A stretch of DNA of 63,780 nucleotides from Sulfurimonadaceae bacterium. GTDB taxonomy: Bacteria; Campylobacterota; Campylobacteria; Campylobacterales; Sulfurimonadaceae. How positions within the stretch are numbered: the stretch's first letter is position 1; the number at the start of each line of letters is the position of its first letter. Location of the stretch: the NCBI GenBank assembly GCA_016744905.1, contig JADGDM010000008.1, positions 1 through 63,780 of the forward strand, written 5' to 3'. Positions 36,179 to 45,546 of this stretch are shown here, in pieces. The notes under the pieces were generated by a model, which made no database searches, had not been told where the DNA came from, and saw only the letters and a program-made list of their open reading frames with translations. The translations under genes were made by a program, and so were the position numbers.

Positions 36179-37010
36179 TCATTCCACCTTCATCTATCTC
36201 TATTCTACCCGCTTCGATTAAACCCGTTAAACTTTTTTTGTAGACTTTTTTACTCAAACCAAATACATTAACTATTCTATCAGAAGCACTTTTATAGTTG
36301 TATGGCATTGTTCCACCATTTTTTACAAGCATATCAAGAATTTTCTGCTCATTTTCATCTTTACTGTTTCCACCAATACGCGTTAAAGAGAGATCAATCA
36401 TACCATCTGCACGAATATTTTTAACAAAGGCAACTTTTTTATCCCCTACTTTTACATTTTCAAAAATCTCATTATGAAAGAGTAACCCTTCATAACGATT
36501 GTTTACAATAGCCTTATAACCCAGGTCCGTCTCATCAAAAACAAGGACATTAACTTTTTCATACTGCTTAACACGTTTATGTGCGCTCAGCAGATCTGTT
36601 TGAAATCTTTGTGTTGCGATAAGACGCTCTGTTTGTGTATCTTTTGCCACTTTAAGAAGTTTAAAATCACCTACTTCAAAAGCTCTTTTTTGACGTGAAT
36701 TAGGCACTAAAAGATCTTTATCCAAACCCCAATCAACAAAGGCACCAAAAGAGGTTGTATCAACCACTTCAAAGAGACCAAATTCACCAAGTAGCGCGAT
36801 AGGACGCTCTGTCGTAGCAACTACTCTATCTTCTGAGTCCGTGTAGACAAATACCTCCAACTCCTCATCAATAATCATATCATCAGTCATATACTTGAAA
36901 GGGAGTAAAACATCTTCCTCATCTAAGGCATGAAGGTAGAGACCCTGCGCCATTTTTCTGTCAATTCTTAAAGTGTTTATCAGACCAATTTCTAAGTGTT
37001 CATTTATCAT
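36168..37010 (-). CDS. cvfB: CvfB/YitL family S1-like RNA-binding protein
   Basis: This 280-residue cytoplasmic protein matches CvfB, built of S1-like domains and a carboxy-terminal winged helix. Recognisable parts are VATTERPIALLGEFGLFEVV, SFGAFVDWGLDKDLLVP, and YEGLLFHNEIFENVKVGD. In Staphylococcus CvfB affects virulence gene expression through RNA; the role in this lineage is unknown. It converges with the small reading frame at the shared palindrome. Confidence 0.87.
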   Translation of the reverse strand: MINEHLEIGLINTLRIDRKMAQGLYLHALDEEDVLLPFKYMTDDMIIDEELEVFVYTDSEDRVVATTERPIALLGEFGLFEVVDTTSFGAFVDWGLDKDLLVPNSRQKRAFEVGDFKLLKVAKDTQTERLIATQRFQTDLLSAHKRVKQYEKVNVLVFDETDLGYKAIVNNRYEGLLFHNEIFENVKVGDKKVAFVKNIRADGMIDLSLTRIGGNSKDENEQKILDMLVKNGGTMPYNYKSASDRIVNVFGLSKKVYKKSLTGLIEAGRIEIDEGGMTLK

Positions 37011-37128
37011 AATTTATCTTTTTTTTGTGTAGTTTATTTACATTTTTAACATTATAGCGAGTCCACACACTATTTCAACATTTTTATTAGTTATATTTAT
37101 CTATAATAATAGATTATAAAGGTTAAAT

Positions 37129-38037
37129 ATGAAAATCAAATTCTTACAATTCGCTGTATTATTTGTCGCAACACTATTCATTACCGCATGTGGTGAAGTT
37201 GAAAGTGAAACAGTAGTAGAACAAGACCCAAGTAATGCCCCAACAAAAGCATTGGCCGGAAAGTGGGATGGTACCTTATCTGTTTACCAAAGTGATATAA
37301 ATACCACTTGTAATTACGATATTTTATCTATTAAACTCTATGAAAATGTAAAGACCCATGAGGTTCGTGGATCAATTGTCGCAGACAGAGAAGAGTGGAT
37401 AGCAACTCAGCGAATAAAGGGATGTATAGAGTTGATAAATCAACAAATTACAGGAACATTCCTTGATGATGTTCTAAGCTTCGATGTAGATCTTGATGGA
37501 TTAAAAATTCCTGTTCAAACAACTTTTTCAAACTACCTTTTAAATGGATATTCAAATGATCTCAATACAAGTAAATACAACGTATCTCTTATCAATAATG
37601 ATTTAAAAGATGCCTATGAATTGCTTAATCCCGATAGTACTGGAACAGGTGGATCAGGTTGTTCAGTGGCTTCAGATGGCGCCTCCGCAGTAGACTTAGT
37701 CGGGACTTGGAGTGGTCAAATCAATAATTTTGGTTGCTACTACGAACTTACAATTGTAATGGAAGCACTCATCACCAATGTTTCAGCCATTAGACTCGAT
37801 AATATCTCTCACTCAGGATGTCCACCAACTTTAGAAGATGCAAATGCAGGGACTACCTTTGTTAATGATGTTTTTGTCAATGACAATTTAGACTTCTCAA
37901 TTAAGATAGATAGTAATTCTACAGACACACTAAATTTTGTTGGATCTTATAACAGTCAAAACATGTGTGGAAATGCTATTCATACTTATACTGGCGGAAA
38001 AGATTCAGATTGGATTTGGAGCGTGAGTAAAAAATAA
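37129..38037 (+). CDS. Lipoprotein with two lipocalin-like repeats
   Basis: This 302-residue protein has a signal peptide and lipobox FITAC (Cys21). Two related halves each begin with a G-x-W motif: LAGKWDGTLSVYQSD near 40 and LVGTWSGQINNFGCYY near 190. Each carries paired Cys (for example CNYD and GCIE; GCYY and GCPP) that could form disulfides. The G-x-W start is typical of small lipocalin-like barrels. Function is unknown. A TATAAT (37102-37107) and AAAGGTTAAAT precede the ATG. Confidence 0.75.
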   Translation: MKIKFLQFAVLFVATLFITACGEVESETVVEQDPSNAPTKALAGKWDGTLSVYQSDINTTCNYDILSIKLYENVKTHEVRGSIVADREEWIATQRIKGCIELINQQITGTFLDDVLSFDVDLDGLKIPVQTTFSNYLLNGYSNDLNTSKYNVSLINNDLKDAYELLNPDSTGTGGSGCSVASDGASAVDLVGTWSGQINNFGCYYELTIVMEALITNVSAIRLDNISHSGCPPTLEDANAGTTFVNDVFVNDNLDFSIKIDSNSTDTLNFVGSYNSQNMCGNAIHTYTGGKDSDWIWSVSKK

Positions 38038-38047
38038 TTTACTCTCT

Positions 38048-40690
38048 CTAGCGCGTTACTTCTGGAGAAAATTCAAACCAATCACTTTTCGGTTTTAGAT
38101 GCAGCTTAAATGCTTTTCCCTCTTGAGCTTGACCTTCAGGTTCATTAGGAATTACCATCCCAATTCCCCCTTTCATCATAGTTGCCACAGTTTCTGTACT
38201 TATTTTGACACCAGTCAGTCCAATTGTCATACCAAATGCTGTGGCATTATAAAAGATAGAGTTTTCACGTACAAGGTGTCTATATTTATCTTCAATAAAC
38301 AGTGTCAACTCAACATTTTGTGCATTACTACCCAATACATAACTCTCAATACTCCCTATTTGTACTTGTCTATAGTACACAGGAGAACTCTGTTTTAAAG
38401 AACTTTTGCGATCTCCCTTAACCACAATTCTTAGGCCTTTTTTTCCATAAAAAGGAGAAGGCTTTTCAAGACTTAACACAAACTCTTTTTGAGTATCCAG
38501 CGCGCCTCCGATGCTTACATGAATACTTGGACCAAATACAGCGGCTCCTGCATTTTTAATTCCACCCAGTCCAGCTTCAAATTTTTCAAGATAGAAAAGT
38601 GAATCACTTTTTAAAATATTTTCATGTTTTCTTAAAAGAGACACTTTAGCCACTATTTCATCTGCCTCAAATCGTAGTGAAGAGACTCTTCCAATTTTCA
38701 TATCTTTATAAATCAGCGCGCTGCCTTTTTTAAGATCATATCCTCGCGACATTTTAATCTCAAAGATAATATCTTTTTCATCCGCAGCATGAACATCACT
38801 ATAGAGTTTAAATTTATGGCTTTGTGTCACTCTTTTAGCTTCTCTATCCAGTGTTATAAAAGCCAACCCTCCTTGAACAATGGTTTGCAAAGACTGTGTT
38901 TGGATACTAATATTGTCTCGGTTCATCTCTATTTGAACCCCACTTACATTATAAAAATGCGTTGAACTGTTCACTAACTTTGAAAATTTCTCATCCACAT
39001 AAAGTTCAACTGAAATCTTATTTTTATCAAAGTCATAGTTGTATCCCATCACTTCGCCTGCTTTGATATTTTTATAATAAATAGGGTCACCCTTACTTAA
39101 AGAGCCAAGTTCATCAAGTAGAAGTATGAATTGTTCTCCACCAGAAAGCAGATAACGCCTACTCATTACTTTTGAATAGCCCTCAAAAAGTTCAAAATGT
39201 TTTCCCTTATTAGCCTTGACTAGGGGAGTAATAAAACTAATTCCGCCGTGTATCATACTGCTAATTGGGGCACTTTTAATATACATATGATCCAAAGAGG
39301 CTTCAAATTCTAAGGGACTTTGTAAATAAAAGAGTGAGGAACTGTTAATTAGATGACTGCTTTTTTTATCAATACTTGCTTTTACAATCACATCATTTGT
39401 AGAATTTTGCAATTTAACAGAGGTGACCTCTCCAATCTCAAAACCTTTATAAAAAATACCAACACCTTTTTTCAAAGAGACAGCTTTTTGACTTTTTAAT
39501 ACAATCTCAAAACCATCTACTTCTTTGTCAGATGTGTTTAGAATATACTCACTTTTGATTTCTGCCAGACGTTCACCCACATTCAATTTAATATAGGGCC
39601 CTCTAGCAATGGCATCTAAACCTTCAACTTCTTGTAGTGATAAATGTGGGATTACTATTTTAAAATAGCTTTCATGATTAAGTAGTGCATAAAATTCATC
39701 TTTAAGTTGTATTTTGACAAAAGTCATATCACGATTAGGATGATATTCAACTTCTTTAACAACACCCGCATGTATACCATTAAAATAAATGGCACTCATA
39801 TCTGATTGTAGACTATATCCTTCTTCCGCACGCAAGGTAATAACATTGGGATTAAGACCAATGTCATCATCTGTTTTGTAGAGTGGATAAACTTTATGAT
39901 TTTTAGTAACTACACTAGAAGATTCTGGAGAATCAAACATAACACCACCGGCCAACAATGAGGCGATATTTCCCAATTCAACTTTTATACCAGAGAGTGA
40001 TGCTTTTAACTCTATTCCAGAAAGATTCCAAAAATGGGAATCCTCTTTAACGAGATTTTTATACTTGTCTTCAATTAAGGCTGTATAAATAATTTCCCTA
40101 TCAATCAACTCTTTTTTAAGAATTTCACCCACTAGAAACTTTTTAAAAAGAATAGGTGCTCCAATATTTAAATCACCCTTCTGCGAGCTAATTTTAATAT
40201 AACGCCCTTTACTAAACTCATCTATAGGCTTTTCATGAATACCTATAAAGTTGTATTGGTGTGTACCTTTTGAAATATCATCAAAAGTATTTGCAATAGG
40301 AATAACTTCAATATAAGAACCACTCAACAGAGTATCTAAGCCACTCACTTCAGTAATACTTACCTTCGGTTCTACCTTCCAAAACTGTGTACCTTGGCGC
40401 GCCACAAGTTTAGCAGGACCTTTTTCGATTGTAATGGTTACAAAAAATTCATCTAGGTTTTCAGGATTCACATCGATAGATTTCACTAAACCTATTTTAA
40501 TACCTTTATAGTTTAGTGCTGTTTTACCTTCAGTAAAGCCTTTCGCACTGTCAAACTTGACTATGATATCAACACCTTTTTCATCAAAGTGTTTGTACAA
40601 CATCCATCCAGTCATTACTAAGGCCAATAGGGGAACCAACCAGACAATTAAAATCGAACTTTTTCTTTTTTTGATACTTTCTTGACTCAT
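38048..40690 (-). CDS. letB: LetB-like protein with seven MCE domains
   Basis: This 880-residue protein has one amino-terminal membrane helix (about 12-30) and then seven MCE domains. Each has the pattern of an initial beta strand, a hydrophobic loop and the segment Y-K/N-G/x-I-x-x-G-x-V. Examples are LNYKGIKIGLVKSI, IYFNGIHAGVVKEV, IFYKGFEIGEVTSV, IYYKNIKAGEVMGY, LIYKDMKIGRVSSL and VYYRQVQIGSIESY. Length and number match E. coli LetB (YebT, 877 residues, seven MCE), which forms a tunnel for lipids across the periplasm, rather than three-domain PqiB. The ATG overlaps the second LetA half by 4 bp. Confidence 0.9.
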   Translation of the reverse strand: MSQESIKKRKSSILIVWLVPLLALVMTGWMLYKHFDEKGVDIIVKFDSAKGFTEGKTALNYKGIKIGLVKSIDVNPENLDEFFVTITIEKGPAKLVARQGTQFWKVEPKVSITEVSGLDTLLSGSYIEVIPIANTFDDISKGTHQYNFIGIHEKPIDEFSKGRYIKISSQKGDLNIGAPILFKKFLVGEILKKELIDREIIYTALIEDKYKNLVKEDSHFWNLSGIELKASLSGIKVELGNIASLLAGGVMFDSPESSSVVTKNHKVYPLYKTDDDIGLNPNVITLRAEEGYSLQSDMSAIYFNGIHAGVVKEVEYHPNRDMTFVKIQLKDEFYALLNHESYFKIVIPHLSLQEVEGLDAIARGPYIKLNVGERLAEIKSEYILNTSDKEVDGFEIVLKSQKAVSLKKGVGIFYKGFEIGEVTSVKLQNSTNDVIVKASIDKKSSHLINSSSLFYLQSPLEFEASLDHMYIKSAPISSMIHGGISFITPLVKANKGKHFELFEGYSKVMSRRYLLSGGEQFILLLDELGSLSKGDPIYYKNIKAGEVMGYNYDFDKNKISVELYVDEKFSKLVNSSTHFYNVSGVQIEMNRDNISIQTQSLQTIVQGGLAFITLDREAKRVTQSHKFKLYSDVHAADEKDIIFEIKMSRGYDLKKGSALIYKDMKIGRVSSLRFEADEIVAKVSLLRKHENILKSDSLFYLEKFEAGLGGIKNAGAAVFGPSIHVSIGGALDTQKEFVLSLEKPSPFYGKKGLRIVVKGDRKSSLKQSSPVYYRQVQIGSIESYVLGSNAQNVELTLFIEDKYRHLVRENSIFYNATAFGMTIGLTGVKISTETVATMMKGGIGMVIPNEPEGQAQEGKAFKLHLKPKSDWFEFSPEVTR

Positions 40691-41292
40691 TTTTTCTCTC
40701 TTTTATCCCATAATAATCTTGGATCAAAACTCTCAGTAGCAATCATCGTCATCACAACGGCTAAAGCAAAGGCCAAAGCAGCTTCTCCGGTATTGATTGT
40801 TGCTAAGTTTTTAAACTGTACCATAGCCACCATTAGGGCCACCACAAAGATATCTAACATTGACCATTTCCCAATAAAACTAATGATGCGATAATATTTC
40901 ATTGCACCATATGCTTTTTGCGTTTTATTCCAATACACAATATAAAGCAGGTAAAACAACACACTTAATTTAAACGCAGGTACCGCGATACTGGCAATAA
41001 ATATAACTGCTCCTATTCCATACGCTCCATGATGAAAGAAGTAAATCACCCCGCCCATAATAGTACCTGGGTCTTTATTTCCTAAAGAAGTCACCACCAT
41101 AATCGGCAGTAAATTCGCAGGTATTAAAAATATTAAAGATGATATTGCAAATAAAAATGTTTTTACTAATGAATTGTCTTTTCTTTGATGTAAGTCAGCA
41201 CCACAACGATTACAAACTTCATCCACTTCATCAAAAAGCAATCCACAGTGTGTACATAATATTTTTTGAGCTTCTATATCACTTTTAATCAT
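40687..41292 (-). CDS. LetA/PqiA half-protein, second half
   Basis: This 201-residue inner-membrane protein has a zinc ribbon (CTHCG and CNRCG) followed by four membrane helices with KWSMLDIFVVALMVA. It corresponds to one of the two repeats that are fused in E. coli LetA (about 427 residues). The ATG at 41292 lies inside the end of the first half gene, and GAGTG precedes it. Its stop overlaps the letB start in ATGA. The two halves presumably assemble into the LetA partner of LetB. Confidence 0.88.
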   Translation of the reverse strand: MIKSDIEAQKILCTHCGLLFDEVDEVCNRCGADLHQRKDNSLVKTFLFAISSLIFLIPANLLPIMVVTSLGNKDPGTIMGGVIYFFHHGAYGIGAVIFIASIAVPAFKLSVLFYLLYIVYWNKTQKAYGAMKYYRIISFIGKWSMLDIFVVALMVAMVQFKNLATINTGEAALAFALAVVMTMIATESFDPRLLWDKREKK

Positions 41293-41890
41293 CGTCACTC
41301 TTTTGTTGATGCCAAATATCATGGGGGTTAAACCAAACCATGGTAATGTACATCGTAATTAGAAAAGCGATAAAGAGGAAAAAACCCTCCCCGATTATTA
41401 ACATCGCCATCTTTTGTAATTTAATGATGGCCACAAGGATACTTATTAAATAAACTTCTCCCATACTCCACTCTGTAAGATGTTCATACAAATTAAAGAG
41501 TGTGGCTACTTTTCTTGGACTAACCCCATAATGAATCGGAATAAGAATCATTAAAATAAGGGTCAACATTAAAAAAGGGATAATAATTCCACTTAGAAGC
41601 ACCAAGACAGCAATAAAAGTATATCCATCTCCAAAAAATGACCATACCGCTTCTACTAAAGTCGTGCTTTGCTCCATACCAGCTATATTGAGGGTTAAAA
41701 TAGGTAATAAAATTGCAGGGAAGAACAGTATTATTGAAGAGAGTGCCATTAATATAATGTAATGGAACTCTTGACCTGAACGATAGAGCATCGCATCGCA
41801 TCGTGGACAGTAATACTGGTGTTCACGATCAACAGCGGGCTGAGCAACCAGCGCGCCACACTCTTTACAAGCAGTATCCATCAAACTCAC
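41285..41890 (-). CDS. LetA/PqiA half-protein, first half
   Basis: This 201-residue protein has a zinc ribbon (CKECG and CPRCD) and four membrane helices with EWSMGEVYLISILVA, matching the other half at the same place. It corresponds to the amino-terminal repeat of LetA. It overlaps the second half by 8 bp. It follows the ABC permease gene by 33 bp in the same operon. Confidence 0.88.
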   Translation of the reverse strand: MSLMDTACKECGALVAQPAVDREHQYYCPRCDAMLYRSGQEFHYIILMALSSIILFFPAILLPILTLNIAGMEQSTTLVEAVWSFFGDGYTFIAVLVLLSGIIIPFLMLTLILMILIPIHYGVSPRKVATLFNLYEHLTEWSMGEVYLISILVAIIKLQKMAMLIIGEGFFLFIAFLITMYITMVWFNPHDIWHQQKSDDD

Positions 41891-41923
41891 TTTTTTAACT
41901 AATTATATCTTAATCGTTTTATT

Positions 41924-43051
41924 TTATTGGGTGATACGTTTAAACTTAATAATGCTTAATATGGTAAAAAGTAGACTAAATGCAGTTAATGCTGCAAAGG
42001 GAATAATCATGTCTGTCATCAAAGTTTGCTTAATAAGTAAACCTCTAATAATCTCTACAAAGTAGGTAAAAGGAATCATATACGCAATGGGTCTGATATA
42101 CTCATGCATGGCTTCTATTGGAAAAATAAATCCAGCTAAAAGAATAGATGGAATGATTACAAAGATAGCCAAGAACATTGCTTGTTGCTGTGTTTGTGAA
42201 ACCGTTGAAATTAACAGTCCTAGTGATATCATAGACGCTGTATAGACGACAGAGAGCAATACAAGCCCACCAATGGCACTACTGGGTATTGGTATCTCAA
42301 ACATACTCCAACCAATAAACAGTATAAAGTAAAATTCAAATAGAGATATTAATACATAAGGGAACATTTTTCCTAAGATAAAATCCACCTTACTCAATGG
42401 GCTAACTAAAAGTTGTTCCAAAGTATTTGACTCTCTTTCACGAACCACTGAAGTCCCCGCCAATATCAAAGCAATCTGCATAATTAAAACCCCAATAACT
42501 CCAGGAAGAAAAAACCATGTCTCTTTTTCATCAGGATTAAAAAGAACTTCAGTGTCCATGATAAATGGCTCTGCTGCGATAACTGTTGAAGTGTCATCTT
42601 CATCTAAAAAATACATATCATTGGTCACTTCATCATCATTCAACGCGCTGGACTTGTTACGCATAGCAGTAGTAAGCGATGGCATTGTACCATCTACATA
42701 AAAAACAACATGTGGCTGCGCATTGTCCGTTAGTAGTTTAGAGAAAGTTTTATCAATATAGAGTCCCGCTTTTGCATTACCTTTTCTGATTTCCTCTTCG
42801 ATGCCCTCTTTTGTAGAGACCTCATACAGTTCAAAATATCCTTCATTCCAAAGATTTGTTTTAATCAAATTAGAAAAATATGATTTATCATTATCTACAA
42901 AGGCCATCTTTACATTTTTAGGCTCTAGTCGTAAACCATATCCAAAAAGTATCATCAACATAATAGGCATAAATATCAAAAATCCAATAAGTCGCGGATC
43001 ACGTTTAAGTTGAATTAACTCTTTCTTTGCAAAAGGTATTATACTTTTCAT
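41924..43051 (-). CDS. ABC-2 type exporter permease
   Basis: This 375-residue protein has an amino-terminal membrane helix (about 20-38), a large periplasmic domain (about 40-185), and five more helices in the carboxy half. REREsNTLEQLLVSPLS (with VVRERESNTLEQLLVSP readable) is the DrrB/YhhJ-type signature before the transmembrane core. It pairs with the ATPase upstream by one-base overlap. Substrate unknown; the adjacency to letA/letB suggests an envelope compound. Confidence 0.9.
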   Translation of the reverse strand: MKSIIPFAKKELIQLKRDPRLIGFLIFMPIMLMILFGYGLRLEPKNVKMAFVDNDKSYFSNLIKTNLWNEGYFELYEVSTKEGIEEEIRKGNAKAGLYIDKTFSKLLTDNAQPHVVFYVDGTMPSLTTAMRNKSSALNDDEVTNDMYFLDEDDTSTVIAAEPFIMDTEVLFNPDEKETWFFLPGVIGVLIMQIALILAGTSVVRERESNTLEQLLVSPLSKVDFILGKMFPYVLISLFEFYFILFIGWSMFEIPIPSSAIGGLVLLSVVYTASMISLGLLISTVSQTQQQAMFLAIFVIIPSILLAGFIFPIEAMHEYIRPIAYMIPFTYFVEIIRGLLIKQTLMTDMIIPFAALTAFSLLFTILSIIKFKRITQ

Positions 43052-43956
43052 TACATCTCCTCTTGTGTTAGGGCAATAAATACATCTTCTAAATTTGGAC
43101 TACTTTCAAGTAACTCAAACTCTTCATCAACATAAGGTTCAATCAATTTATGAAGTTGCTCTTTTGATAGTGATTTATTTACTACAAAGCGCAACTCTTC
43201 TCCATACTGATTAATCAATCTTATTTCTTCTTTCCTATCTAACTCTTTAACCAAGTTACTGCCAAACTTTGCTTTTAGTAAATAAACATCATTTTCACTC
43301 AATGAATGCCTAATCTCATCAGGTGAACCTTGGGCAACAATGTTTCCACTGTTTAAAAATGCAATGTTATTACAGCGCGCTGCCTCTTCCATATAATGGG
43401 TGGTCACAAAAAGTGTTTTCCCATTTTGCGCCAACTCATAAAAAAGATCCCATAAAACTTTTCTCGTTACTGGGTCAATTCCTGCGGTTGGTTCATCTAA
43501 CAGTAAGATATCTGGATCGTGAGTCAGCGCACAGATAAGGGCTAAACGTCTTAAATAACCACCGGATAAATCGCCTGAACGTTTGTTCACAAAGTGGTCT
43601 ATCTTATATGTTTTCATTAATTCATGAAACAACTCTTCATTGTCTATTCCATATAATGAAGCATAAAAACGTATATTTTCAATGACACTTAGTTCTTCGT
43701 AAAGACCAAAATATTGCGCTACATAGCCTATGCGTAGTTTTATTTCATTAGGTTGAGTAAACAGATCAAGATTCGCCATTGTCGCTTCACCTGAACTGGG
43801 GGTGATGGCAGTCGCCAACATACGAATAGTTGTTGTTTTACCAGCGGCATTTGGACCAAGTAGTCCATATATCTCGCCTTTATTTACTTCAAAATTTATA
43901 GAATTAACAACTCTTTTTTTGCCATAAACTTTACTAATATTTTTAACTTTAATCAT
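43051..43956 (-). CDS. ABC-2 type exporter ATP-binding protein
   Basis: This 301-residue ATPase has Walker A LLGPNAAGKTTTIRM, a Q loop (VAQYFG), signature LSGGYLRRL and Walker B ILLLDEPTAGIDP with the switch His in VTTHYMEEA. The signature LSGGY is the form of DrrA/YbhF-like drug and lipid exporters. The ATG at 43956 overlaps the stop of the ScsD-like gene in ATGA, and GGTGGG precedes it. Confidence 0.93.
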   Translation of the reverse strand: MIKVKNISKVYGKKRVVNSINFEVNKGEIYGLLGPNAAGKTTTIRMLATAITPSSGEATMANLDLFTQPNEIKLRIGYVAQYFGLYEELSVIENIRFYASLYGIDNEELFHELMKTYKIDHFVNKRSGDLSGGYLRRLALICALTHDPDILLLDEPTAGIDPVTRKVLWDLFYELAQNGKTLFVTTHYMEEAARCNNIAFLNSGNIVAQGSPDEIRHSLSENDVYLLKAKFGSNLVKELDRKEEIRLINQYGEELRFVVNKSLSKEQLHKLIEPYVDEEFELLESSPNLEDVFIALTQEEM

Positions 43957-44462
43957 AATGATGCCCACCATAAACGTAAATACAGACCTAAGGTACTGGT
44001 GTACCCAACTTCACTAAATACCAATTCTCCATCTTTATCATAAATAAATGTAGTTGGATAAGCGGCTACTGAAAAACCATGTGCGATTTCACTGTCTTTA
44101 TCATTGATAACTTTAAAATCCAAATCACGTTCATTCATAAAACTTTGAATTTCCTCATCACTTCCTGATTTAGAAGCAATACTGATGACATCATAACTAC
44201 GCGCTATGGTATCAATATTTCCTATTTCAGTTTTACAAACTGGGCACCAGGTCGCCCAGATATGTAGCATCAAAGCTTTTCCTTTATATTCATCCGTATT
44301 AAAACGTTGTTTATCGATGAGTATATATTCCATCTGCGGTAATGCACTGGAGCTAAGATCTGGTTTTTTAAAATAGGAGATAATATTGGCAAAGATAACT
44401 ACAAGAATAAGTGTGGAAAGAATTTCTTTAATGATTTTTTTAAAGGTGAGGTTTTTAAACAA
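43953..44462 (-). CDS. Membrane-anchored thiol-disulfide protein, ScsD-like
   Basis: This 169-residue protein has one amino-terminal membrane anchor (about 12-30) and a periplasmic thioredoxin fold with WATWCPVCKTE. The cis-Pro segment is AAYPTTFIYD. The ending GYTSTLGLYLRLWWA is characteristic of the ScsD/DsbE-like disulfide reductase group. It is the first gene of the operon that continues into the ABC transporter and letA/letB. It may reduce cysteines in exported partners. Confidence 0.87.
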   Translation of the reverse strand: MFKNLTFKKIIKEILSTLILVVIFANIISYFKKPDLSSSALPQMEYILIDKQRFNTDEYKGKALMLHIWATWCPVCKTEIGNIDTIARSYDVISIASKSGSDEEIQSFMNERDLDFKVINDKDSEIAHGFSVAAYPTTFIYDKDGELVFSEVGYTSTLGLYLRLWWASL

Positions 44463-44470
44463 GAGAGTTC

Positions 44471-44507
44471 CTAAATATTGGTTATTAAAATTATAACCAA
44501 TATTTAG
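44471..44507 (-). promoter_or_regulatory. Perfect 15-bp inverted repeat upstream of the ScsD-ABC-Let operon
   Basis: CTAAATATTGGTTAT (44471-44485) and ATAACCAATATTTAG (44493-44507) are perfect arms around a 7-nt spacer. It lies just before the first gene of the operon and after the infA terminator. It could be a second terminator or an operator; its spacing to the start (about 9-45 bp) and lack of GC favour an operator or leader structure. Confidence 0.6.
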
Positions 44508-44520
44508 AAATTCAAGAGAT

Positions 44521-44536
44521 AACCACGAAGGTGGCT
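44521..44536 (-). terminator. Terminator after infA
   Basis: In the minus-strand transcript AGCCAC and GUGGUU pair (one G-U) around a CUUC loop, 12 bp after the infA stop. A U-rich tail (AUCUCUUGAAUUU) follows. It marks the end of the S10-spc transcript here. Confidence 0.65.
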
Positions 44537-44548
44537 AACTCGAAAACA

Positions 44549-44767
44549 TTACTTATATCTATAAGTAATACGACCTTTATCAAGGCTGTATGGAGTAAGT
44601 TCAAGTTTAACCTTGTCTCCAGGAAGAATTTTAATATAGTGCATACGCATTTTCCCTGCGATATGACATAAGATAACATGGCCATTTTCTAACTCAACTC
44701 TAAAAGTTGCATTAGGTAACGCCTCAACAATTTTTCCATCTACTTCAATTACATCTGCTTTTGACAC
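44549..44767 (-). CDS. infA: Translation initiation factor IF-1
   Basis: This 72-residue OB-fold factor blocks the ribosomal A site during initiation. It has [20 protein letters not shown] and [22 protein letters not shown]-type sequence ([17 protein letters not shown]). It ends the secY-map-infA run, whereas rpmJ, its usual neighbour, lies 13 kb away. Confidence 0.98.
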   Translation of the reverse strand: MSKADVIEVDGKIVEALPNATFRVELENGHVILCHIAGKMRMHYIKILPGDKVKLELTPYSLDKGRITYRYK

Positions 44768-44779
44768 GATAATTCCTTT

Positions 44780-45544
44780 CTAATCTCTTACTACAGAGAG
44801 TATTTCAGCTTTACCGTTGACAATAGCAACAGTATGCTCATAGTGAGATCCACGCAATGCGTCGGAACTTACAACATCCCATCCATTTTCCAAAATAACT
44901 GCTTTAGATTCCTTCTGACAAATCATAGGTTCTAAACAAAATACCATTCCGTTTTTAATCTTCGGACCAGATTTTGGATTCCCACCTTCTAGGTAGTTAG
45001 GAATCTCAGGTTCTTCATGAGGTTTTTTACCAATTCCATGTCCACAAAAGCCACGTAATGGAATAAATCCTCTTGAGAGGATAAATTGCTCCATTAAATG
45101 AGAAAGCTCTTTAAATCGCATGCCCTCTTTGATATTTTCTATCGCATGATAGAGTGTATCTTTTGCACAAGCGATAAGCGCTTCATCTTCTGGGGTAACT
45201 TTGCCAACAGCAACAGAGATCGCTGCGTCACCAAAATAACCATCTAATTCAGTCCCAATGTCATAGCCAATTACATCACCCTCTTGAAGTTTGTATATCG
45301 AAGGAATTCCGTGAATAATCACTTCATTTAACGAGGTACAAACAGAACATGGAAATCCGTATAAACCTTTAAATGAGGGTTTTGCACCTCTATCAAGGAT
45401 ATATTTTTCTGCCATATTATTGAGGTCTAGTAAAGAGGCACCGACTTTGGTGTTTTCGCGAAGTAGGTTAAGTGCACCGGCAACGATTTCGTTGGCGGCG
45501 CGAAGTTTTTCAATTTCATTTGGTTTGCGAAGCGCAATGGCCAT
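44780..45544 (-). CDS. map: Methionine aminopeptidase type I
   Basis: This 254-residue enzyme removes the initiator Met. The metal ligands Asp/Asp/His/Glu/Glu are in GYDIGTELDGYFGDAAIS, RGFCGHGIG, VFCLEPMIC and EHTVAIV. It starts 2 bp after secY, as in many Campylobacterota and Firmicutes. Confidence 0.97.
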   Translation of the reverse strand: MAIALRKPNEIEKLRAANEIVAGALNLLRENTKVGASLLDLNNMAEKYILDRGAKPSFKGLYGFPCSVCTSLNEVIIHGIPSIYKLQEGDVIGYDIGTELDGYFGDAAISVAVGKVTPEDEALIACAKDTLYHAIENIKEGMRFKELSHLMEQFILSRGFIPLRGFCGHGIGKKPHEEPEIPNYLEGGNPKSGPKIKNGMVFCLEPMICQKESKAVILENGWDVVSSDALRGSHYEHTVAIVNGKAEILSVVRD

Positions 45545-45546
45545 TT

